64,000 nt of DNA, from contig NC_135243.1 of assembly GCF_947623445.1 (NCBI RefSeq), forward strand, positions 3,784,501 through 3,848,500. Direction: 5' to 3'. Shown piece after piece: positions 12,968 through 25,996 of this stretch. Position numbers and translations under genes: made by a program. Origin of the DNA: Clavelina lepadiformis (taxonomy: Eukaryota; Chordata; Ascidiacea; Aplousobranchia; Clavelinidae). A model generated the notes under the pieces. It was given only the letters and a program-made list of their open reading frames with translations. It searched no databases and was not told the origin of the DNA. Numbering within the stretch: the first letter of the stretch is position 1; each line of letters opens with the position of its first letter.

Positions 12968-14495
12968 TTCAGTGTCCTACAAAAACTGTCTTACTTTTTT
13001 AAAGTCTACACAGATAATTTTTCATTCATTGATATAAAAGAGTTGAAAGAAAAGGCTACAAACATAAAACAGACAGGTGTTTTATGTTGCTCGTTGAAGA
13101 CGATCCCTCGTTGGCTTTAAACTATTCAACCTATGTATAACCTCTGTTGTAACGAACGATGAAAAGGCAAACTCGAACTGTTCTTAATTGAAAGGTCAAG
13201 GTGTCTGTAACTGAGAAAAAAATATCATTATAACCGAGTCAAAAACTAATCTAACTGATCTAATCTTCTAACTAAGTTATTAATCTTTAACTTAACTATA
13301 AAAGTTGTGAGCTAACAATTAAAAGCAAGAGACGCTTACGCTTCACTGAATAGGGCAAAGCGATAGGAATCAACACGGCAGCCAATCTTGCACCACGTTG
13401 ATTATTATTTCAGCCAAAGCAACTCTGGGATTACCTAAAGCACAAAAACAACAAAAGATAATCGAATGGCATCGAAACTTTCTTTTTATCATGAAAACGA
13501 TTGCATTGTTGTCTTTGTTTGTTTATTCTTATTGGATATAAACACTTTCTCACCTCGAAATATTATTATCTACTACAAAATATAAAACGTGAAGCAACAA
13601 AAACAAATTTTTAAATCACAAAAGAGTAAAAGCTGAAATCCTCCTTTTATAGAAGATATTGCTCCGTGATTAATCTTGTGTTTCTGTGGTTTGCAACCGC
13701 TGTTGGTTCTGGAGCGGTTTAAAGTATTTGCAACTTTGCAGAAATAGTTCCAGGAATTTACTTGATCGATTTAATGTAACTTATAAATCTATAACATTCT
13801 TCAATGTATGTATCCTAACATTTAGTGATCGAAATTTTTACAACAGGATATCGTTTGTCAGAGTTATTTTGCCGTTTTTTGTAGCAAGTTTGCTATTCGA
13901 CAAACTATTTCATATATAATATATATGAAATGTAGGTTCTATACTGTTTAATATAAGCAAAAATTGGACTAAATTGGATATTGTTACATCCAAACATAAC
14001 GGGTCTTAAAAGAAACAGTTTAACTATTCAAAGATAACCACTGCAATCGTGTACATCAAATAACTTTACGCTGCCAAAATAAATGTTTTGACTCCTGCTT
14101 TCGTACCGTTTCGTCCCATGACCGCGCTTTTTCAACTAATTAAAATGCGAAGCGTCTGTGTGACCACGCAGTTAATTGCTGTTTCATGACATGTTCTGCC
14201 CTTTTCGTTGGCCTTGTTGCCTGTTCACAGCTGGTAGGCAAGGATGAGCATTAGTGTGGTGGCAATATATTTTGCTGTGGTTGGAAACATCCTAACATTT
14301 CAGTTAAATACTTCTCAGGTGTCTGTCTCAATTTACTGTTACGTTAAAAGTTTGTAGGCTGCTCTAACTATCAATTTACAATTTTCTGCTTTATGTACAG
14401 GTAATTTTGTTTGAATTGTTTTACTGCTATCTTTAAAGGAAGTTTTGGAAGAACTCAAAGGATAGACTGGAAGGTATTCGTATAGAAAGCTGAAA
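12968..14495. promoter_or_regulatory. Intergenic region between divergent loci 7 and 8
   Basis: The two flanking genes are transcribed away from each other, so both promoters should lie here. I see no coding exon. A short AT palindrome (CATATATAATATATATG) lies at about 13,910-13,927. Everything else is unresolved. Confidence 0.35.
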
Positions 14496-15650
14496 ATGTA
14501 TTGGTCAGCTCTATGCAACAAAATTCAAGTGCGCTATGATTTGGTGAAATATGTTTATTTGGGAACAGCGGAGGGAACGTTGGGAGAAAAGAGCACAATT
14601 GAGCTTGGGTTTATTCCAAGTTTTTCTGTAAGCGAGTTACGTTTTACCAAATAGTGACAATTTTGCAGATAAATGTTATGTTGACCAAACCTTACTGACA
14701 AAAATACCCCTATATGCAGTACAAAAACTGCTTCATAGACAAAAAATTCCAGTTTTTATTGTTCTGTCAATTCTCTCCAAAATCATAATAATTAGCTGCA
14801 CATAAACTTTATTTTAACTTCAAATTTTTATTTATACAGCTATGTAACCCGTTTTAGTGCTGTATCGATATACTTATGCAATATGCAATATGCTCTGCAA
14901 TACACGTTTTACCGCTAAAACGTTGACCTATTTTATATTTGACAATTAGACTGAGCGTCAAAGAATCATCCCCGCATCGTATTTCTCCAAACACTTTCTT
15001 GTCAGCTAGGAATTAATAATCAGATGTCATGTGTATGAAGGTTTTGTGATTTAAGTCTTAACCCTTCTCTATCCAACTTCTCTTGTTTTTTGATCCAGGT
15101 TGCGGACGCGTCCACCATCGCTAATGCCAATGGCGCAACCTTTGCGTTTCGTGGCGAAACGTACACGTTGAACAACGACTACCATGGCATATTCACTTAT
15201 CAGTGTCCAACAAAAACGATTGTTTATGGAAAAAAATCCGAGTGTAAGATTTTTATCTATTGCTAACAGTAATTGTTGTAGAAGCAACGTGTGATAAATC
15301 ATATAATCCCCAACTTTAAAATAATGACATAAACCTCATAAGCCCAATGTCCCCAATTTACTTGGTGTTATAATTGGAGACGTATTCTGTAACTTGCAAT
15401 AATATGCGTATAACAAAAAGTTTGTTTCTAGCATTTTCTTCAAGCAAACCAGGTCCCAAAGGTTATCTCCTTAAATACAATCACTGCAGTGAAAATTTCT
15501 CCTTTTTTGGCAGATATTTTAATCGCATGTGGACGAGTCTTAGGTGATCAAGACACGACCACGCGTCAATGTCGAAAGGCGATAGAATTTGGGCTGCTAC
15601 TTATCAGGGACGTAATAAATGAGGAATTTGAAACGGACATGGAAAGATGA
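14496..15650 (+). CDS. Profilin-like protein, locus 8
   Basis: Exons 14496-14627 (132 nt), 15099-15243 (145 nt) and 15514-15650 (137 nt) encode 137 residues. Exon 1 starts MYWSALC, with W3, and has LVKYVYLGT, but the usual W30 is L (EGTLGEK). Exon 2 has STIANANGATFAFRGETY and FTYQCPTKTIVYG. Exon 3 has YILIACGRVLGDQDTTTRQC then RKAIEFGLLLIRDV, and an acidic tail of about 12 residues beyond the usual end. Splice signals are canonical (TTTCT|GTAAGC, CCAG|GTTG, GAGT|GTAAGA, GCAG|ATAT). Confidence 0.72.
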
Positions 15651-16946
15651 ACTCAATTGCAACGATTCTGCATTCAACGTCACAATGATATAAATGAGTT
15701 TGACGTGTCTCGAAGCGCAATGCTGTTTTCACACGATTTACAAAATTACCTTGGCTTGCTTAACATAACACACTTGAACCAGTATCCAATGTGTGCCTTC
15801 AACAAACGAGCAAATACGTTATTACAAATTTGCGATACGTTATTACAATACGTTATTACAAATTTGCTAGCGCAACGGTGGTTTACTTAGCAAAACAAAT
15901 TATACACGACAACTGTAACTTCGTATGCCGCACGTTATTTACCGTTGTTACTTATCTTATTACGATATCAACAACGTATTTTCTACTGTATGTTAAGCCC
16001 TCGTGTTACAGTAAACTTGATTCAATAAACCACGTGAAACGTTAATTCGGATTTGCATTGATTTGCACACATGTTTGCACCCTGATATGTTTGTATGAAA
16101 ATAAACCAAACTATACAAACAAACTGTGCTGTTGTAAAAAAATTTTGCTATTATATGTCGCCGTCCGTAAATAAATGTTTTAGCAAAATTGTGAATTGAT
16201 TATATTAAGTTGACACCATAATTGCGCGTTTGTTGCCGCTAAACGCTTTTCGGCAAGAAACGGTCAGCAGAGAAATCTCCTAGAAGCTCACATCTCTGGA
16301 CGTCGCAGAGCAAGGACCGAATGACATTGAACAATATCTGAACAGAGTTCGAATAAGCTTGTACGTTGTCGCTGTATTCCGGTCCCGGTCATCACGGACA
16401 ACTCAAAATAAATTACGTCAGAGCCGACCTGCGACGTTTAAGGATGACAAAGTATAAAAGCACCGAACTTTAAAAAACTAGTATCAGATCGTCTGCACAA
16501 TGATTTCGTTCTAAGAATAAAATGCGATCTGAATTTACTGTATATCAGTTCAGCCCGAAACGCAACGTTTTAAGTAGACCAATCAACGTGTGACTCGTGT
16601 AATTACCCACAGCGTTGATTGCTTTCTTCATATTTTGAGCGTCTTAGTTTTGTTTAATTTGAAACTTCTTCATTTACGTGAAGTAGGAAGGAGGACGATG
16701 TTTACCTATTCGTTGCGGCGTTAGTTACAACAATTTTGACTTCTCAATTCTATGAAATTCGATCTGGTTTCTTGGCTCTCAGTTGGCAAGGTTGGATCAT
16801 ATGACGTCATCAATATAAAAAGTGGAAAAAATTTACGAGACATTTAAGTTTTGTTGAACAAATTTTTATTGATTTCCCCCCAAACAATTACCCCAAAAGT
16901 TTTGGGTAGAAGGAAAGACGATTAAGGTGTTCTTCAGTGCATCAAA
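15651..16946. other. Intergenic region between loci 8 and 9
   Basis: Holds a short tandem repeat at 15,811-15,868 and otherwise no gene that I recognise. Small open frames here lack splice context and family resemblance. The last few hundred bases probably contain the locus 9 promoter. Confidence 0.4.
15811..15868 (+). repeat. Short tandem repeat (TACGTTATTACAAATTTG type)
   Basis: TACGTTATTACAAATTTG occurs twice, with one shortened copy (TACGTTATTACAA) between them. Confidence 0.85.
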
Positions 16947-18040
16947 ATGAATTACAACAAATTCTGCTCTGACGTCAAAGAACATGGCGGTATTCTGGTG
17001 GAATATGTGTATATGGGCACCAAACACCGGATGTTGGGCGAGAAGAGTTCGTTTACACGAGAAGGTTTCTCAAGTTTTACGGTGAGTACTTTACATGTAG
17101 GTTTGTGCTGGAATTAATTTTGTGGGTTTCCTTTTTATAATCGTGTACATCGTAGAACATTGTATTGATCAACGGTAGCTTGTACTGATGCTGGAATTCA
17201 ATGCAAACCAGTTAGCCCTGACCATCTAGGCTATTTTCTCACATAAGTTACAAAGTTTGAGTGGTGAGAAGGCAGAGATGAATTTAAACCAGTCGTTCCC
17301 TTCCAGGAGTCGTTCCCTTCCAGGAGTCGTTCCCTACTTGGACCAGTAGTTATTTAGTTCCTTATGAACAGTCTTTTTTATGTAGCAATTTTACATCCGG
17401 GGTTCTACGAGTAATTCTTACGGCCATGTCTCTAAAAGTCAAAAAATGTTAAGTATTGCTGGATGAAATTCTGGAAAACGATTTTGTTTCAAACCGAGGA
17501 AAAGTGTTTAGAAGATACTGGGATAAAAATGCTATACTTTTCTTCATCTTAATTTATTTAATCTCACTTGGTTAAACCAGACTACAGAAGTGTCAACCAT
17601 CGTCAACTCGAAAGGTTCCGACTTCCAGTTTCGTGGCGAAAAATTCACAGTTCTAGAAAACATGGATGGCACGTACGATCTGGATGATATATTCACTTAC
17701 GACAGTGCAACAACGTCGATTGTTTACGGATCGTATTGCAGCCGTAAGATGTCTATGTATTGCTGAATAGTAACCTTATAGATGTAGTATAGTTAGTGGT
17801 GAAACCATCGTGGCGTTGTGAATGTTTATCTGTTTAAATGCCGTTTACTGCATAATCAGATTGTCTTTATATTTCGGAGCAGATACGATCATCGCTTACA
17901 GCAGCCTTGCAAAAGCACAAAGGTTCATGTCAAGCCATCAGTGCAGAAAGGCTGTAGAGTATGGGCTGGAGCGGTTCGCCAACTTCACCAATAAACCTGG
18001 CAAGAAATCTCCTGATATTTTCAAACTTAGACGGAAATAA
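16947..18040 (+). CDS. Profilin-like protein, locus 9 (long form)
   Basis: Exons 16947-17081 (135 nt), 17581-17743 (163 nt) and 17883-18040 (158 nt) encode 151 residues, the longest member. Exon 1 reads MNYNKFCSDVKEHGGILVEY then VYMGTKH. Exon 2 reads STIVNSKGSDFQFRGEKF and is 18 nt longer than usual, adding six residues (MDGTYD) after the core, where vertebrate profilins also vary. Exon 3 has TIIAYSSLAKAQRFMSSHQC then RKAVEYGLERF, followed by a basic tail ending KLRRK. This copy gives the clearest side-by-side match to vertebrate profilin order: N-terminal helix, VxYxYxG strand, SxGSxFxxxGExF turn, C-terminal helix. Confidence 0.74.
17291..17335 (+). repeat. 17-bp tandem repeat, about 2.5 copies
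   Basis: AGTCGTTCCCTTCCAGG repeats inside the first intron of locus 9. Confidence 0.85.
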
Positions 18041-18104
18041 TCGACTTGTTATGTCTGAAAATGCGCAATAAATAGCTTGAGCGTAATTTCATTTATAATT
18101 TCGA

Positions 18105-19485
18105 CAGACTTATACACGAAGTTGCAGCGTATATTGCAAAAAACATAACAGTTTATTGATTACAGTTTAATAACAACACTTCGCATGAATTTCATTTAAT
18201 TTTCACTAAACCGTATAATAGGGCAAAGCATTCAAAATAGAGAGCCCAAAATCTGCCGCCTCTAGACATGGTCCTTTAGCGTTTGCTTCACCGCATACGA
18301 TCATGACAACTGCAAAAACATAAAAACAAAATAAACATTGCGTTAGTGATTGCATTTAAATGGATAAACTTTACGTACAATAACACGATGGCTTAAGTAG
18401 TTTCACTTTTAATATCTTTCACATATAGTTTGCTGTTTCATAATGCATAAACATCTTACATCTCGAGGTCTCTCCATAAGCAATTGTTCTTTCTCCACTT
18501 TGATAAACATAAATGCCATTGTAATACTCCACACAACTATATTCCTGTCCTTGAAGCCGGAAGTTAGACCCAAAAGCGCCGACAATGGCCAAAATTTCCG
18601 TCATCTGGTTAATAAAAATGAAATTAAAATTAAAGTAATTTCAAATAAAAGTAATTTACTTTTAAGTCGATTGTACTGAATTAAAACCAAGATTCAGTTC
18701 AATCGAGTTAGAAAAGTCTTTGAAATGAAAACGATAAATAGACAAAAGTATTCAGGCCGATGCATGATAAGTGAGCACTTCATGACGAGTGCACCTAACA
18801 TTGTTGAAACGTCATGAATAGGGCGACGAATCAAGTTATTTGCGACAAAAGTCTCATAAACAAAAAACATTTGTTTATCCATAATTAGCACTTATTACAT
18901 TACAGAACAAACTGCCAAGTTGTATATATGTGAGCCCATCAATCAGACATCAACAATATATTAATATAAGCTATACAGTACTTACCGAAAGACTTGGGAA
19001 GCCATCAAGTATTGTCATCATTCTCATAATTTGTAAGGATATAATGAATGTAAACTCTGCACAGAAGAACTTCCTTTTGCTTTTACCGAATCATAAATTT
19101 ATCCCAATCCAGTTTCAAAGAGATAACTTTTCATTTACCGGCATTTTTCATTTTCTATATTTAATGGCTCGTTTTAGAGTAGCCACTGACAAGAAAATCG
19201 TGAGCTTGGTGTCACGTAAGCAGCTTAAACTGCGTGAAGCCACTCGGTTTGCAGATTTTGTTCAATCGCTTTTGAATCACTTCTGTTGTTTTATGTCTGT
19301 TGCGACGCTTTGTTTAATTTTGGGAGTAAATCCACATTTGTGTTTTGGCGCTTTATTCGTATTAGTATTACGTTGTAGCATATTAAATTGATAGAGAAAA
19401 GTTTTAATGTTTTGCAACCATGATACTTGCTTACCTACTCTCTATACCAGCGCTATTATTCTATTTTATTCTACCTTCATTACAG
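18105..19485 (-). repeat. Outer palindrome arm, left
   Basis: Matches 28,990-30,465 in reverse complement, covering all of locus 10 and its flanks. The right end of homology lies near TACCTACTCTCTATACCAGC (19,430s); beyond it the two sides differ. Identity by eye is high but clearly below that of the inner arms, with small indels throughout. Confidence 0.8.
18206..19112 (-). pseudogene. Profilin-like pseudogene, locus 10
   Basis: Exon 2 (18460-18604, 145 nt) is intact and reads ILAIVGAFGSNFRLQGQEY. Exon 3 (18206-18309, 104 nt) is intact and reads FVMIVCGEANAKGPCLEAAD then FGLSILNALPYYTV. Exon 1 (about 18986-19112) is damaged: the ATG seen in the inverted sister (locus 13) is CTG here, and a single-base loss a few codons later shifts the frame into TAA. 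I see no replacement start with a conserved family beginning. The sister has the opposite fault, an intact exon 1 and an altered exon 3. Confidence 0.72.
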
Positions 19486-20483
19486 ATATTGCAGCTTAGA
19501 CGCCGCACCATACCATACTAATCTTTCTCTAAATGGCGTATATAAGGCAACCAACCCTTAAACAAACTTTTCCATAGAACATATAAATTGGAAGCAAATG
19601 AGCGATGTTTTCGTTGAACTTTGTTTCATTTCAGGTATCGTTGGCAACAACACCTGCTGAGACTTATTTTTTTGATGCTTATGCTTTTACGTATTGTCGC
19701 TGTAAAAATAAATGTGTCACTTTTGGGTATTTTACTCCACCCTGTTTACAATCTTAAGCAATATCGAACCTTCAACATATTTTTATTCCTGTTGGTTAAA
19801 GCCGAGAAAACGCAAAACCTTTGCTAATGTCGAACTTAGTCTATCGTTAAATGACTTGTAAACTAAATTGACGTCAGGTCAAATTTTAGTAAAGGTGTTA
19901 AAATTAGAAATGTTTTCACAATATGCGTAAGTGTTATAATGTGTAATTGTTAAGCAATTAAAATAATTACTGTTCCATTACACAATCATCGTGTTCTCTT
20001 TATCGCATTAATTTTATCCGCAGTTCACTTGGTTTGAGTTTAATCTTTAAATTTAGCAAAATATTAAAATCTTTAAAATCTTACAGGATTATTACCTTGG
20101 AAGTAATCTTCTCTTTTTGCAAATTTCTTCATCATGCATCTTTCATTTCCCGTCGTACGTTTTCTTACTTGCGCCAATTTTTCATCAAACTTGCATCGTT
20201 GAATTTCTTTCGGTGTGTGGTGTTTTGGGCAATCAACGTGAAACGCGGGTAATTGTTGAACCGTTAATTATTTCACTTGTACCAATCTTGTCAGTTGTTA
20301 GCTTACAGCTGGAACAGCGTATTCAGTGTGTCGCATAGGTGGTAGTTTTGAAAATCGCAGACAGATTATTTGTCAGCTTTAAGCTTTAAATTTTGTTTTA
20401 ACAATTTTGTCCTGCAATGAAAATAACATTTCAGAAAATACAAATATATTCATAGACAAAATTTATTTTTCCAAAATATTGTC
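19486..20483. other. Left-arm-specific intergenic region
   Basis: Together with locus 11 this 2 kb block (19,486-21,564) has no counterpart on the right side of the palindrome, where only about 0.7 kb separates the two arms. Small open frames show no family resemblance. Confidence 0.45.
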
Positions 20484-21279
20484 ATGAATTTGTCTGAATT
20501 TCGACTTACATTTTTGATGGCAGGAGGATCTTCAGTCGAGTATGCTTACCTGGGGATAAGAGACAGAATGAAATGTGGAGCCTGGAACTTTGCAGATTTC
20601 CAAAGATTAACGGTAGGTATAACTCTTGTTAATAATTTTGAGAATCATCGCAGCGTTCAAACCGGCTCTTTCACCCAAAAAAGATAAATATGCTTAATTA
20701 TCTTATTTTCCATATCTTCACGAAAGCATTGGCAAATAATCGTATCATTCATATTTTTCTTTTAATTTTTCAATGACGCTTCATAACAATATATTTAAAC
20801 TAGGTCATGTTTGATTTGAACAAACGCGGTTTGTAACAATTGTGACGTCTTTCCTATATTAATTCGTATTTTGTAATTCCAATGAAAAAATATTTAACCA
20901 GATGGTCGAAGTGTCCACAATCACTAATTCATTTGGTTCAAACTTCGATTTTCGCGGCGAGCAGTATAAGTTCAAGGATTATAGAGATGGCGCATTCACT
21001 TACGCGAGTCAGACAAAATCGCTTGCTTATGGGGATGCCTGCGGATGTAAGATGTTTATGCATTAGCTCAACTTTTAAAATTTGAAATAAAGTTGTATAT
21101 AAATGACTTTGGTGGCGTCAGTTGTAAGTTATTTGAAAGCCGACAGTAGTACAAGATTTTTTTTGTTTTCCTTCTGTTTGGCAGATGTCTTCATTGTGTT
21201 TGGGTCGGTAGGTTCACATTATCCCTGTCTAAGTGCTGTTGAGTGCGGGTTGTCGTGGATCAAGACTCAGTTCCATTGA
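20484..21279 (+). CDS. Profilin-like protein, locus 11
   Basis: Exons 20484-20612 (129 nt), 20902-21046 (145 nt) and 21185-21279 (95 nt) encode 122 residues with TGA. Exon 1 has MAGGSSVEYAYLGIRDRM. Exon 2 has STITNSFGSNFDFRGEQY and FTYASQTKSLAYG. Exon 3 has YVFIVFGSVGSHYPCLSAV then ECGLSWIKTQFH. W3 is L and W30 is not kept. All splice sites are canonical. It lies on the plus strand between two minus-strand loci and appears only in the left half of the palindrome. Confidence 0.73.
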
Positions 21280-21978
21280 ACTTTACATATTTGAAACATC
21301 ACTGTTTATAGTTTCTTTTTAAAAATTTATATACACATTTTTTAACTTACCTTTCAACCGATAATAATCAACACATCATGGTTGTTATCTATAGTGTCAT
21401 AATGTCGTTAAACTACTAGTTTTGTACAGTTTTATTAACAAGTTAAATTCGAAATTTTTAATAAGTTTCTCGTAAAAGACAATCATACTTCAAAATGTAG
21501 GTTACTAAGATTATTATTAGATTTTTATAAATCAGATTGTTACTGCCCATATCTTTAACGACTTGCATCGAAATCAATTATAGTAAAACTTAAACATGCT
21601 CTATTTTATTAATGTTAATGTGCACGTTGCTGTTATTTGATTTCAAAATGATAGTAGCATTTTTGATCAGCGATTGTTCTCCTAGATGTAAGGTGTTTTT
21701 ATTTTGATATTTGAATTATTTGTGTTGTTGTTTATCTACGCCGAAATTTGATAGTAAGTCACAAGCATTTTTGATGAATCTCCATTAAGCAACATTCCTT
21801 ACAAAGGACATTTCATCAAGCAGCAAAAGATTTCAAGATGGTTTCAACCTTTTTAACCTTTTTAATTCAGTTTTTTGTAATTCAAATATATCCGAGTACA
21901 GCTGTGCACAATTGCGATTCCGAATATGAAAGTTATATCTACTGCATAATGTTGTTTTTCATACAAATTTAAGCGAGT

Positions 21979-22924
21979 TTATTGGATCATAGAAGATACA
22001 TCTATGGATTCGAGGTAATCAAGCCCCCAATATGCTGCTTTGAAGCAATGACTACAACTACCAGCAGGTCCCCACGTCACTATGACATCTGCGAAAAAAA
22101 AACAGAAGTGTTACATATTGCGGCTGCCCGTTTAGTGAAAAAATTCCAACCATTGTGTTAAGTTATCTTGTGATTCCAAATCAAATCAAATTTCAAAATA
22201 AATACGTGGTTTCCTCTTTTTAAAAACATCTCACATTTCGGTCCCTTCGCGAATGCGAGCGACTTTTTTGGACTCTCGTAGGTCAAAATGTTGTCACTTT
22301 GTTCCTTAAACTCATATTCCTCGCCAATAAGCGGGAAGTTTGAACCATTCGATTTGCTTATAAGGGCGACCTCTAATGCCTAGAGCAAAAACACTTATTT
22401 AGATGTTGAAAATACAGCTAAACGTTTATGTTTAGTTGAAAGTTGATGCTTATACAGTAAATGAATTCACCGCAAATTTTCTTTCGAAATAACGAAAAGG
22501 TTGTGAATAAGATTAACTCGGGAGTTACTCTGACTTTCTAATACAATTTTACATTTATTGTTTTTACGCTGTTTAAGTTTATTTGTGTTTTAAAGGTGGT
22601 TTCTGTGTAAGTGTGAAGAATAAATGTAAATTATAGTTTGATTTAAGTCCAAAACGTGGAAAAGTTAAACAACGGTTTTAGGGCTTTACGGGTAATTTAT
22701 TTATAACTTAGCATCATGAACTTTCAAACAAGGACGACACAACAGCAAACCAGTAATTATTAATAAACCGTAAACCAAGCTTATATTTAAGAAAAACTTC
22801 GTACACCAAGATAATATTCTCCTAAACTCTCTCCCCATTTCTGTTCTTCAGTTCCAAAATAAGCATAAAACACCAAAGGAGCTCCATTCTCTACGACGTG
22901 TTCGCAAAAAGCACGCCAAGACAT
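21979..22924 (-). CDS. Profilin-like protein, locus 12a
   Basis: Exons 22805-22924 (120 nt), 22235-22379 (145 nt) and 21979-22088 (110 nt) give 124 residues and TAA. This is the most profilin-like N-terminus: MSWRAFCEHV, with W3 and F6, and QKWGES, with W30, which match the W3/Y6/W31 positions that grip poly-proline in classical profilins. Exon 2 has SKSNGSNFPLIGEEYEF. Exon 3 has YVIVTWGPAGSCSHCFKAAY then WGLDYLESIDV. The first donor could be CTTGGT|GTACGA (in frame here) or CTTG|GTGTAC (out of frame with this acceptor). An almost identical copy lies at 26,940-27,885. Confidence 0.76.
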
Positions 22925-23215
22925 CTTGTTGATTTGAAGAAAAGTTGATTTTCTTAAGCAGTGAGATACGATTTGTTTTTATACAGCTGCAGACTGGAAT
23001 TAATCTTAAAATGTGTTGAAGGAGGATAAGCAAGTCGTCTTATTTCTATAAGCATACTACAGTGTATACCGCTACCTGTCTGACAGCAAAGCCTACAAAC
23101 ACACGATTCTTGAAAAATAAACTAAAACTCGTCAGTTGTTTAAAGATGGTAAACTCGATTGTAATTTTATTTCAGGCTTTAATTTACCAAATGGCAAGAT
23201 CGCCTTCGAAATATT

Positions 23216-23770
23216 TGTGATGATATTATAAAAAAGCTTGCAAATCGAATGCTGCATAGAATACTTGTTTACGGAAATCGGCTTTACGAAATGTGAGATA
23301 AATGTTATACCGATAGCTTCCTATTTTCTGTTTTGAGTTGTGACATAGGCTAAATGTTGTGGCTGCCTATCTTGCGTTACGTGTCGCCTATGGCTGAAAC
23401 ATAGTTCCTACAGTGGCAGCTTTATGCTGTTGCTGTGACAATGTTTTATCTAAATCTATTCTTTCAAAGAAGCTTCAATATAATCAGTATATACAGTTGT
23501 GATGCTTGTGTAACAATTGTGAAGTTGTGAACTCAATTTGAAAAAGTTCAGCATCAAGTTAGACAAATTTGCATGCTGTCACCTTCAAAAGACAATAATT
23601 CGCTAAGGTGAACAATTAATTCTAAGATTGAGAAAAGCATACAACGACCTTTTGAGACTCATACATCATCGAGCGCAATAAACAATTCTGCTAACAAACA
23701 TTGTAGTGAAGTGGTCAACCTTACAGGTTAAGGTACGATAAACAACCAATTCGTTACATATTTATAGGAA
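23216..23770. repeat. Segment present only in the left inner arm
   Basis: The right arm passes directly from GAAATATTT to a short A-rich stretch and TATTTCAATAATTGACG, while the left has about 550 bases between these points. It may be an inserted non-autonomous element or a deletion on the right. I see no clear terminal repeats. Confidence 0.45.
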
Positions 23771-24417
23771 AAAAATATTTCAATAATTGACGTTAGGTTT
23801 CCATTTTTTGAAGTTTGTCTTTAGAAGTTGATGAGGTTTAGCTTTTCCTCATGAAAACAAACATCTACATTAAAACACATTTTTAAGTCATATTCACATT
23901 TGTTGCAACATTTACTGTTTATTAATTTTTGTTTGACAACTGTCTTACTTGGATCAAGTCCCTTGTATTTAATCAGAAACAAATTGAGTTAAAGCCTAAA
24001 TATATACAGCATAAGCAATATTTGTGGCAGATTTCAAACCACATCAATCCATGAAGTAAATTGTCTCTGTGCGTGATGGCATTTTGATAAAGTCGGAACG
24101 TCTTGTGAACATGTGTTGAACAGAAATTGACATATTACGTATAGTTTGTCGTGCATTCAAACTGCAGCGTTGCATCCAAATTGCGGTAATATGTAAATTT
24201 AAAAACAACGTTTATTTCACAAAACTGGGGTTTGGATGAGCCCCAGTTCGTGTCGAACGTGTAGACTTTAACGAGAAAAAAAGATTTTCTAGACATCACG
24301 TGCTTGTCTGGTCAGATTTTAGTCTCCATTTTTAGCATGAAGCGATTTTGTGCAATTTAACGAATCTCCTTCACTACATTTTGCGAGATTACAGTTATAT
24401 TACACCCACGCAGGTAT

Positions 24418-25996
24418 GGATTTAAATAATTATAGGTTTAGTGGCCGTGGTAGTTTTTACCAGCAAATATCAACGTTATTTCTCTTCAGCACGTTTTAAA
24501 CCTTTTCAGCTTTGTCACTTTTTCCTGTTCATTGGCACGAGTTAGTAACAACAGGCTCGATTTTTCGTCCCCACTGAGCTTTTGGCAAAAAATAAAATGA
24601 TTGAATGAACACAGAATCAATCTTGGCGACGTAGCAAGAACAACGCCACGCACAAGGAAATGGCAAGATAAATGGTCAATGCGAGTGATAAAGATTATAT
24701 AAAAAAGTAAGGTATCTATAAACGTGTAAAAACTATATTATTTATTTCTTATTAAAAAAGTTTAGAAGAAGGTAGATTAGTTGCGTAAAAGAGCAAAACA
24801 TTATTTTTCGGTCATAGAAACATAATATCACAGTTGAAAGCTTTGTAAATTTCTCTAGCTTTGCAGCCCATGGGTTAAAGTAGTGGTGGGCAAACTTTTA
24901 CTACAATGGCCCAAATTTTCATTTCATTAGTAAATGAAGGCCCAACATTACATGCGAAATATACTTAATGCAATAAATATTACTAGCTAGCTAATAATTA
25001 CAACGTGCTCTTTTCTTTTTCGTAGCAGATATTATTTATTGAAGCTATTAGGATAACTTCAATTAACTCTTAATCTAGTTACGTGCTTTCCACAGGTTTT
25101 AGCAATATACGTGAACCTGCAATTAACAAACAGTTAACAAATGAAAACACACTCGCATCACTTATGTTAAGTCGTATTGCGTCCTTGAAACTAAAACGTG
25201 CATTGTTTTGTGCAAGCATGGGTTGGAATCCGACCAGCTGACTATAGCAGTCAGTTCTGACTGAATGAATGAAAATACACTACCTTAAATTTAACATCTT
25301 AATTATGAGATATAAAATTTTTTCGAGTTATTAACGATTGAAAATTTGTGTGCAGTGTCGACCACACCTAGTTAAAATAGCAATGTCGCTCACCAGGTGT
25401 AGATAAGGTTACAAAAGCTTACAAAACGAATAATCGTATCACTTGTAAGTAAAAAGATTACGCATAGGCTGCTGCAATTGATGGACAGTAGGTATGAAGT
25501 TACAATTAGAATCAAATAGAATATATGGATAAATAAAAATACAACGAATACTTCACAAACATTAAAAAGATTAAAAAGATGTAGTGTAAGAGGTTATAAG
25601 CGCAGAACAAAATAACGAGTGAGTTGGTTAATTGTACTCGATAGCAAGAGAGCTCAAATAAAGCTGGACATAGGCCTCCTAGAAATGTCTCAATACAAGC
25701 TACTAATAGTATCAAGTGTAGACAGTAATTAAGGATTATGCATGATTTTCGCCAATGAATTTGATGGTTTTGATCAAGAATATGCGATTCGAATCACTTT
25801 GGTTCATAACTTCATCGAGTTTTACAAAAAGATTGCGCAATTAAAGCTTGCCCACAAAACTTGAAAATAGTATTTTTAAAATAGTGCAGTTCATGTAAGG
25901 TTGGTTTAAATTTTAAAATTTTTACACATTCCATAAACATACGGCGTATTTACTTAATTTTATGTTTTTTAACTATGCTTATTCAGTAGTGTAATA
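24418..25996. other. Palindrome centre (unique spacer)
   Basis: 1.58 kb between the inner arms with no family exon. At about 24,881 the phrase TAGTGGTGGGCAAACTTTTA resembles the terminal repeat of hAT-type transposons, but I could not find the matching inverted end. Confidence 0.4.

Larger units (their letters stand above)
21565..24417 (-). repeat. Inner palindrome arm, left
   Basis: Reverse-complement match to 25,997-28,283, including the whole of locus 12. The left arm holds about 550 extra bases (about 23,216-23,770) absent from the right. The inner edge is near the CACCCACGCAGGT sequence just before 24,417. Coding exons are nearly identical between arms. Confidence 0.88.

Noticed and set aside
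18930-19391. A 153-codon plus-strand open frame
   Set aside because: It runs antisense over the damaged exon 1 of locus 10, and the inverted copy keeps only part of it. No domain is visible.
24881-24905. hAT terminal-like sequence in the palindrome centre
   Set aside because: No matching inverted end or 8-base duplication was found nearby.
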